Source of the DNA: Allium sativum
Lineage: Eukaryota; Streptophyta; Magnoliopsida; Asparagales; Amaryllidaceae
DNA: 64,000 bases
Reading direction: 5' to 3'
NCBI GenBank assembly: GCA_030737875.1
Contig: CM060922.1
Coordinates: 757,031,603 to 757,095,602, forward strand
Shown: positions 56,974 through 64,000 of the stretch, in pieces
How the letters are laid out: each line of letters opens with the position of its first letter
Numbering within the stretch: position 1 is the first letter of the stretch
The notes under the pieces: model-generated
What the model was told of the DNA's origin: nothing
Databases searched by the model: none
Seen by the model: the letters and a program-made list of their open reading frames with translations, nothing else
Made by a program: the position numbers and the translations under genes

Positions 56974-58370
56974 TATTTGATCTAAATCTCTATCTTTTGG
57001 ATCTATTGTAATTTCTATGACATGGTATGATGTGGATCTTGACCTTATTCGTGTTAGATCTATTTTTAACTATTGGATCTAAATTTTTTGGACATTTAAA
57101 TTATTAATCAGATCTAGTTTATCACCTTATGCCTATCATATTAGATCTAAACTAGTTGGATAACTAAATTGTTAATTTAGATCTTATTATGCTTATTATG
57201 ACATCATAGTTATGTTCGAATTAGTTAACTGGCACAAATTCATCAGATTTATGCTTATATGTCCACTTTATCACCATGCTAGTTTATATTTATGCCAAAA
57301 CAATCACACTTGTCATATTCCCATCACTTTTCCCTTTTTATTGTTTATGACCAGGCTACTTTCTAGCCTAGATGCCGCCAAATATATGTGAATGCGTTAG
57401 TTAGGGAACAGGGGAAAAAGGTTAGAACTGGCATAATTTAAATAATGTTCATATGAATTGGACATATAATTCAAAAAGGGGAGATAAGGGCATTATCACC
57501 TATAAAGACATAGGTAAGAATTGGATAAGAATAAAATGTCTAATAATTACAATTAGAAATTGTAATTGCACTTATGACACGAGGTTAGGTTGCATTAGTG
57601 GTGGAAATCTGCCCGGACCCGACCGGCATATCCAGCAGCACTAATGTTGAACCTAATGTGAGAGGTCTAAGTGCGCAAATATGAATCGGCCTAAGACACG
57701 AGGTTAGGCCCAAATTGTGGAATAAGTCTGCCCAGACCCGACCGGCATATCCAGCATCCACAAGTTGTAGGACTAATGTGGGCGGTCTAGCCCATTATAA
57801 CCATAAATGAACATGGTAATCAATTGGAGTAAACAAGGGATGATAGTAAACTATTATGATTAATTACTTAATGAAAATTTTGTATATAATAGGTTGGCTT
57901 GTCCTACGGACAAGTGGAAACTATAACATAAGTTATAATAAAAGGAAAGAAAGCTTATTAGTAAACCTTAGTTAAGAAAACTAAGTAACGTCAAGTTGTA
58001 GTGATATGTTAAACAGGAAACAAGTGAATTAAGAAGGAGTATACTTAATTAAATATTAAGTAAAACATGTTATTGTAATTATGGAATCAGACAATGAATA
58101 ACAGAGAGGGATTGTAAGATTACTTTCGTTAATTACGATCCAGGGGTGAAAGAATGTAAGATTACTTCTGTTAATTACAATCTAAAGAATAACGTGTAAT
58201 GGCTCTTATCAATGAACTTAAGTGGATTAAGTTATATTTATATGAAATTAAAAAGCAAGTGAAACTTTGGCAAGAAAAAAAGCAATCAATGTGAATGGGG
58301 ATAACCTGTTAGTCTGTAATACTTAACCCAGTTGAATCCATAGGGCTTGTGTGAGCATAAACATGAATAG
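56974..58370 (+). repeat. LTR of element E, third segment
   Basis: This continues E after A. The phrase GATGTGGATCTTGACCTTAT (57029-57048) repeats one at 46836-46855 on the other side of A, so the LTR had tandem units of about 170-180 bases here. Two CGGCATATCC modules (57582-57790), the dyad CTTGTCCTACGGACAAG (57899-57915) and ACTTAATTAAATATTAAGT near 58045-58063 match LTRs G and D. It stops at AATAG (58366-58370), where D begins. No coding signal. Confidence 0.75.
57582..57790 (+). repeat. Two tandem CGGCATATCC modules in LTR E
   Basis: Each unit has ACACGAGGTTAGG, CTGCCC(G/A)GACCCGACCGG, CATATCCAGCA and TAATGTG(A/G)G(A/C)GGTCTA, separated by about 110 bases. The same module is found in LTR G (minus) and LTR D. 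Confidence 0.7.
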
Positions 58371-58621
58371 TGTAACACCCCGTAATTCTGTAACACTAAG
58401 ATTTACAGATCAAGGAAGAATTAAAAGTTAAAATCAAAATCAAGGGAAACGGGCTGGGCCATTGCGTTCATCTCGGAAAAATACACAAAATAGAGTCCGA
58501 GTTTTCGAAAATCGGAGTCCATATGACCAAGATATGGCCTCCAGAAGTTTCATAATTCAGTTTAAAATTCAAACAGCTCAGTAAAACCAATTTAAAATTC
58601 AAAATCGGGCCGGATTGGCCA

Positions 58622-58760
58622 GGGCGGGAAAATTCCCGCCCAAGGCACCCAGGTCGACTTAGTAGTCGACCTGGGGCTAACCAGGTCGACTGGGCAGTCG
58701 ACCTGGGTCACCCGTGTCGGCTGCCAAGTCGACACGGTGTCGACTGGGGTGTCGACCTGG
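58622..58760 (+). promoter_or_regulatory. Cluster of GC-rich hairpins with GTCGAC cores in LTR D
   Basis: GGGCGGGAA-AA-TTCCCGCCC (58622-58641) is followed by three 26-base dyads at 58649-58674, 58681-58706 and 58712-58737, spaced 31-32 bases. Their arms are 8-12 bases (CCAGGTCGACT, CCAGGTCGACTG, CCGTGTCG). A further GTCGACTGG/GTGTCGACC pair ends near 58760. The cluster lies about 200 bases upstream of the TATA box. Binding sites for a dimeric factor, or a stem-loop array, are both possible. Confidence 0.6.
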
Positions 58761-58938
58761 CCCCTGAGCTAAGTCGAACCCAGCCCCCCTCCCTGGCTGG
58801 CCTGGTCTATGTTTGGTCGATTTTCTGAGCCTTACCTTGTCACTAGGGCTAGGTGTCAGCTCCTGATTGGTCTCTCCTTCAAACGAACGGCTATTATTAA
58901 ACCAAGCTCCATCGACGGTCCTAATCAACTCACAAACT

Positions 58939-58947
58939 CTATAAAAG
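58939..58947 (+). promoter_or_regulatory. TATA box of element D
   Basis: CTATAAAAG at 58939-58947, about 570 bases into the LTR. Transcription would start near 58975, upstream of the donor-like CTGTAAGT at 59194. Confidence 0.6.
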
Positions 58948-59427
58948 AATGCCTAGACCTAAGGGTTCCGCCACACAAATTCTCTAAGGCATTTTCATGC
59001 TACTTCTCTCTACTCTAGCCTCCACCATTAAAATAAATCTAAATCTCCACTAAAACAAGTTATAGTTCTTCTTCTAATTGGAGATCCAAATCAAGATTAA
59101 AGCTTTAAGAAGGGAATCAAAAGCTGATTCAACGGTTTCAAGCAACATCACACGAATGATAGCAACGCCATCTTTCTTTTCTAATCTAAATCTCTGTAAG
59201 TCAGTTATTTTTAGATTTGAACGTTTTGTTTTTATTCGTGACATGAAATTAAAGGGATAAAAGACTATGCCTAATCTTTCTTCTTGAATCAGTGCTTGTA
59301 CCTTTGGACCTAATTAAGAACTGTTGTGATTCGATGACCAATAAGACTGTGACGGTGAAACTATGGACTTTGGAACCATATGCCTTGGAACTATGAACAT
59401 AAGCCTTTGATTTTGGGACATAAAATA

Positions 59428-59595
59428 TTGCCTATGACTATGAATATTTCCTATGACTATGAACGTTGCCTATGACTATAAACATCGCCTAAGACTATGA
59501 TTCATTGAACTGTGAGGACTATTGCCTATGACTATGAACATCGCCTAAGACTGTGATTCATTGAACTGTGAGGATTATTGCCTATGACCATGAAT
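59428..59595 (+). repeat. Short tandem repeats in LTR D
   Basis: Units of GCCTATGACTATGAACAT and GCCTAAGACTATGATTCATT recur seven or so times, with a larger duplication containing TTGAACTGTGAGGA. They are non-coding. A separate two-copy tandem repeat of about 80 bases (TTTTAGACC..GGGAATTTACC) follows at 59691-59833. Confidence 0.7.
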
Positions 59596-60676
59596 ATAAG
59601 ATTATTATTTATGCCCATGACATTGTAGTTATAAAACCATGTTGTTTATTTTGGATCTAGGCTTGACTTTCTATTCAGTTTATTCTTGGTTATCTTTGGT
59701 TTTAGACCATGGGAATTTACCTATTAAGTTAGGTCTACCCATGTTCTTAAACCTCTGTCTCTATTGTGTCTATTCTTGGTTTTAGACCTTGGGAATTTAC
59801 CTATTTAGTTAGGTCTACCCATGTTCTTGAACCTACGTCGTTATTCAAAACCATTTTATGCCAGTTGTTATATCTATCCTTTTCATAGCAATCTTTGGTT
59901 CATTCCGTATTTGCTACGAATCTAGAATCTAGGTTGAAACACGATTTTACGAACGGTGGGAATGCGATTTGGGGCAAAATATGAAATTTACTAAAACGTA
60001 GTTTAACTTGGAAATTGGCATAAATTGGGAACATGTATTATGGCATGTTCATAGAAATGCAAATTGGATAAATTTGACATAAATTATAAGATGTGTAATT
60101 TGAATCTTGTATTGACGTGTAAATCTAGCACTTACATGAATTGTGAACTAGAGTAATAAGTCTAGTTTGACATGAATTAGAATGTTAAATCAGAATTGGA
60201 TTAGCTAATTTGGCTCGATAAGTATATTGGCATAAACTTGAAATTGGCCATAATTGGGAGTAATTGTCAAGATTAGCAAAATCATGGTTAGTGACACGTC
60301 ATTTGGTATGGTTTACATGCCAAAAAGCATAAACATGATGTAGAGGGGAAAAGGGGCCGTAAGAATAAATGTTGACAATTTACATTAAAAGAGTAATTGG
60401 GAAATAAGTAAATTAGGATCAATTTACTTATAGAATTTGTCCTAAATGAGGAAATGTTAATCTAGACAAATTAAAGACTTATTAACGACATCTCTTTTAA
60501 TGAAACACCAGAAAGTTCTAGGGTGACAGAGAGGATAGTGTCTAGGCTTGAGTTTGGAAAATACAAGTTTCCTGCTCTCCCTGGCTATCCCTAACTGATC
60601 CGACGGACGGGATGGTTACTTTCAAAACCTGATTTGAAAATTAATCAAAACCCTTTGAACTAGAAAACACGAATAG

Positions 60677-60775
60677 GCCTAACCCGAGGTTAGACTGAGT
60701 TGCGATGTAAACCTGCCCGGAACCAACCGGCACGTCCAGTAATCGCAACAATATCTGTCTAATGTGAGTGGTCAT
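60677..60775 (+). repeat. CGGCATATCC-type module in LTR D (single copy)
   Basis: AACCCGAGGTTAGACT, CTGCCCGGAACCAACCGGCA, GTCCAGTAATCGCAAC and TAATGTGAGTGGTC keep the order seen in E and G. Confidence 0.6.
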
Positions 60776-60814
60776 GGCTTTAATTTATTTAGTTAAAGCT
60801 AGAACAAGAATGCT

Positions 60815-61670
60815 AGGGTTAAGTTAACTAAGACACTTAACCAACTTAACATGATAACAAGACTAGTAGGTGGGGTTAGGTTCATACAGTTAAGCTAGAA
60901 TGGGAGGGTTAAGTCTATAGGAACACTTAACCAACTTAAGCACAGTTAAGCTAGAATGGGAGGGCTAAGTCCATAGGGACACTTAACCAAACTTAACATC
61001 GTAACAGGACAAGATTTGTAGGGGATAAGTAACTAAGAAAACACTTATCCAAATTAACATGTTAACTAGACTAGAAGGTGGGGTTAAGTAAAGTTAATAC
61101 ACTTATCCAAATTAACATGTTAACTGGACTAGAGGTTGGGGTTAAGTAAGATTTAATACGCTTAGCCAATTTGATATGTGTAACAACCCGAAAATCTGGG
61201 CCAGTTTAAAATTTTTATTTTGGCAATTTTAGCGAATTTTGATTATTTAAAATGAATTATTTTAAATAATCAAAATTCGCTAAAATAGCCAAAATAAAAA
61301 TTTTAAACTGGCCCAGATTTTCGGGTTGTTACAATATGTTAGCTGGGCTAGATCGTAGGGTTAAGTAAACTTGAACACATAACCGTCAGATTTCGATAAA
61401 GGAATAGGGTTAAGCCTAAAACATGAAGGGATAATACTTAACCGTTAATAACAGGTTAGTTAAAACAGACGGGCAAGGTTAAGTTAAAAAGGAACACTTA
61501 ACCAATATAGGGTGAATGGGTAGGGTTAAGTAATAAGAAATACTTAACCAATATAACTTGGTTTGTGGTGGGGTTAAGTCAACATGAATTACCAATAACA
61601 CTTAACCAGTATAACAGGATGAATGAAGAGGGTTAAGTTGGCTTGAATTGACTAATGACACTTAACCAAT
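60815..61670 (+). repeat. Degenerate GGTTAAGT / ACTTAACC repeat array in LTR D
   Basis: About a dozen diverged units of 60-75 bases each hold a GGGTTAAGT half, a short spacer and an ACTTAACCAA half, so each unit is itself a dyad. Between them TTAACATG and GGACTAGA phrases recur. The array is split at 61179 by a palindromic insertion. It resembles the series of ACTTAAT/ATTAAGT dyads in LTR G. Confidence 0.7.
61179..61333. mobile_element. 155 bp near-perfect palindromic insertion with 5 bp target duplication
   Basis: Two 75-base arms are inverted copies with a single mismatch (AAAATTGCC against AAAATAGCC), separated by GAATT. Both ends read TGTAACAACCCG inward, the form of gypsy LTR 5' ends in this window (TGTAACGACCCGG). 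It is flanked by ATATG at 61174-61178 and 61334-61338. No coding. The TG...CA termini and 5 bp duplication are those of retroviral-type integrase rather than of DNA-transposon MITEs. An origin from two LTR 5' ends joined head to head is inferred. Confidence 0.85.
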
Positions 61671-63319
61671 CCAAATTGACGGGAAAGGGAACTAAGTAGT
61701 AAACCTTAGAAAACAACGATTCTGGAAACTAAGTGGTAAATCTTAGTTAGTAAAACTAAGTAGTAATTCTTAGTCTAACACGGGAAGGAGCGAATGTCCG
61801 TCTGAATAGAGAGAAGGCTCCAACGAATTGGGTTACAAAGCCCGAGGCTTCGAGGGGACGTGAGGGTACTCTTGGTATCCCTCTGTGAGGCTGCAGATGA
61901 TCCGCCTGGGCCCACAGAGGCTAAGATCTGCGTAGAAGAACCAGGGGTATGCCTTGGTTGCAATACATGGCAACCTAAAGACTAGGATGGACCAGCGTGA
62001 TTCAGCGAGCAAACGGTAGCCCTGTGATAGCAACTCGTCGTCTACCATCCATCTTGAGTCAATCAAGATACGTAAAGCGGAAAGGCGGAGAACTCCAAAA
62101 GACCATATACTTGCTATCTAGTTATGGTTGCGGATGGCCATAGGATAGTGGGGCACCGGGGGCCGGCGTATAGTTCTCATTTTACAAGGTGTGACTTTCA
62201 TTAGTTGAGGGAGGGGTCAAGTTGGACCATAGCCACTAGAATAAAAACAGACCTTAGCATCTGCATCGGCAGATATCTGAAAGCTCCCGACCGAGTTCTG
62301 TATTTCTTGATTTTCCCTGTCACAGGACTCGGACTGCACATTACAGGGCATGTGCATCTAGACAAGCGATAACGATTCGCAATACATGCGTGGGGAAGTA
62401 TAGGAACATATACCACTCTAGGTAGTGTGTCCTAGACTTGGGGGCATCGTTCGACAGGTAGCGTAATCCCTAGTTGGACTAGGTGGCATAAACCCTGAAC
62501 TCGAGAAGCGTTCAGCAGATAGCGTAAAACTCTAGTTAAATCTAGAAAGCACTTGATTGAAAACCCTAGATTTGATCTAGGTAATAAATAATGAATATAT
62601 GCCGGAAGGCAATGGAAAATACAGGGATTGGGATCACGTTATCGTTACTAGATGGGACACTAGAGAGGCGGTGCAGAGATATAGAAATCAGTATAACAAG
62701 GAAATAGCGAAGCAGCGAAGTATTAGAGCGAAGCGGCGAAAGTATTAGAGCGTATCCAGTTTATCTTATCTTAGCATATCTTGTGATTACCTTGTCCAAT
62801 CATGTTGACCCTATCATCATGGTGTAATCTTGTATTCAGTTAATTCATGTCGTTTAGTTTTCCATGTTCACACGCTAGAAGTTGCTGAACTTACTCAGGC
62901 TTTATGTCTGACTCTGTTTTTCTTTCGTCTTCTTTTCTTCCATTCCCCCCCCCCCCCCCGCCCAGGTAGTAAAGGAGGGAATAGTATAACTCAGGTTAAG
63001 TTGGACTGTCACTCTTTCCCAGCTTGAAGATTTGTCGAAGTTTTGTTTGGATTCTCTTTTCAGATGCTATGGCTGGCTCTTGCTAAAATTGGGGAATATA
63101 AATGGTGTTTTATGCTTCTTTATTTTGTAAGACAGATGATACTCTGATATTGTAAAGAAATCTTTGTACAAACTATTTTATCAATAAAGCCAAGTTTTAT
63201 TTTCCGTTGTTTAATTCATGTCTGTCTTGTAATTTATCTGCATCTTTTGCCATAAATGCTCCACAGAACTTAGTGCATTCCCTTCGTGAGTGACACTAAC
63301 GGATGTGGGGTGTTACACG

Positions 63320-63331
63320 TGGTATCAGAGC
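63320..63331 (+). other. Primer binding site of element D
   Basis: TGGTATCAGAGC two bases after the LTR end; a perfect initiator tRNA-Met site that fixes D's orientation and LTR edge. Confidence 0.93.
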
Positions 63332-64000
63332 TGAAGGTTACCAGATCAGATAAAAGATTTGAAAAATTATTTTCAAAACGGTTTTAAAAGAAGCATTTTT
63401 TTTAGAGAAAAGATTTGTTTTAAAGACATATTCCCCAAAGCCATACGCACTATCTTCTCTTCCTTTGTTTAAATTCTTGTCTCCTTCTTTCTTGAGTCTC
63501 TGGGGCTCCTGGCTTTCTGGGAGGTAACCTCATCGAAGGGCAAAGTAGTGCCCGGCTTCCATCCATTGCCGTAGTTGTTTCATCTACGAACAGTTTTCTT
63601 TCGAAGCTTATAGGGTTTCCGGACGATGGAGACAGTTTTCGAGGGATTTGTCAACATGACTACACACGGAAGGGGATGAGGAGTTTGGCTAGGGAGCACA
63701 ACCCTAGGATGAGGAATTCATGGATGCAGATTTAGCTCACAAAGGAGGAAGGAATTATAAAACCTAAGACAAGAGGAAGTATCTTTACTATGGTATGATA
63801 GGGCATATACTTAAGGACAAGGGCAAGAACGAGGACGAGATTTTCAGAAGGACAAGTACATGCTTTCGCCACCAAGCGTACCTAGAAGAAAGGTAGTAAA
63901 GTTCTGATGGAAGAGTCTAGTTTTGCTATTCGTACTATTTCCTTTGGCTTTAGCGCTTCGCATTTGTTCATATCTACTTCCATAGTTGAGTCTCTGCACC
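63332..64000 (+). pseudogene. Leader and gag/protease remnant of element D (truncated by the window end)
   Basis: No continuous frame exists. After about 300 bases of leader, KYLYYGMIGHILKD (63778-63819) resembles a CCHC knuckle that has lost its cysteines. ASHLFISTSIVESL (about 63955-63996) resembles the sequence just after the protease active site, with the DSGA itself unreadable. Most of gag is missing between leader and knuckle, so D is internally deleted as well as mutated. The remainder lies outside the window. Confidence 0.5.

Larger units (their letters stand above)
58371..63317 (+). repeat. Element D: 4.95 kb 5' LTR
   Basis: It starts TGTAACACCCCG and ends GGGGTGTTACA, followed by a perfect primer site. 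It is the same family as E and G (GGGCCATTGCGTTC, GTCGAC block, CGGCATATCC module, TTAGTTGAGGGAGGGG). It inserted into the E LTR in the same orientation; AATAG (58366-58370) should be the left target duplication, its partner lying beyond the window. Internal features: hairpin cluster 58622-58760, TATA box 58940, donor-like CTGTAAGT 59194-59201, tandem repeats at 59428-59595 and 59691-59833, a GGTTAAGT array 60815-61670 with an inserted palindrome, the dyad at 62895-62913 and a poly-C run at 62947-62959. Confidence 0.88.

Noticed and set aside
58622..58760. CRISPR-like array (regular 31-32 base spacing of similar dyads)
   Set aside because: There are only three units, each a self-complementary hairpin without unique spacers, in a plant LTR. 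A tandem regulatory dyad is the simpler reading.
62947..62959. Poly-C run as a polypurine tract or structural signal
   Set aside because: It is within LTR D, not next to an LTR boundary, and is probably a simple homopolymer.

Overview
The window is plant nuclear heterochromatin, most likely from an angiosperm with a large, retrotransposon-rich genome. I see no host gene and no intact functional RNA gene. Nearly every base I can assign belongs to a long terminal repeat (LTR) retrotransposon. Most are Ty3/gypsy chromoviruses: gag with CCHC knuckles, protease, RT, RNase H and integrase, then a C-terminal chromodomain-like segment, in elements with 2.5-6 kb LTRs resembling the Tekay/Del group. 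There is one Ty1/copia remnant. The plant assignment rests on initiator-tRNA-Met primer sites, these LTR families, and a fragment of plastid DNA. The species cannot be named from this. Element letters are mine.

Left half (1-33171): a nest in which each element sits inside the next. A minus-strand copia remnant (31850-33171) is cut by a minus-strand LTR (K, 5' end at 31849). K is cut by a plus-strand LTR (J, 3' end at 31282). J is cut by chromovirus C (plus, 16392-29565, decayed gag-pol). C is cut by F (minus, to 16391) and by a 3.75 kb solo LTR (G, minus, 19187-22935). F has LTRs of about 6.1 kb around a non-coding interior of only 987 bp. It is itself hit by a 6.0 kb solo LTR (H, plus, 7609-13635, target duplication GTATT) and by an LTR whose last 774 bases open the window (I).

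Middle (33172-35769): AT-rich sequence without recognisable coding. It probably contains a decayed minus-strand LTR and the 3' tail plus polypurine tract of element E.

Right half (35770-64000): an LTR of E (plus) starts at 35770. It has been split by B (plus, 35983-45990, duplication CACAT), by A (minus, 46874-56968, duplication CTAAC) and by D (plus, from 58371, running off the window). A is the youngest: its LTRs differ by about 14 substitutions counted by eye, and its gag-pol frame is broken only by two nonsense codons. B is older, with stops, frameshifts and a deletion. Its 3' LTR carries a patch of plastid DNA (trnF-GAA and rps11 pieces). D's 4.95 kb LTR holds hairpin clusters, degenerate repeat arrays and an inserted 155 bp near-perfect palindrome with its own ATATG target duplication.

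Common architecture: each LTR family tends to show TG...CA ends, a splice-donor-like site in the first third, and a conserved short dyad (CCAGAC...GTCTGACCC) near the 3' end. In A and B a matching acceptor lies just before the gag ATG, which suggests a spliced leader. Only A looks close to functional, and even it would need other copies to supply proteins.
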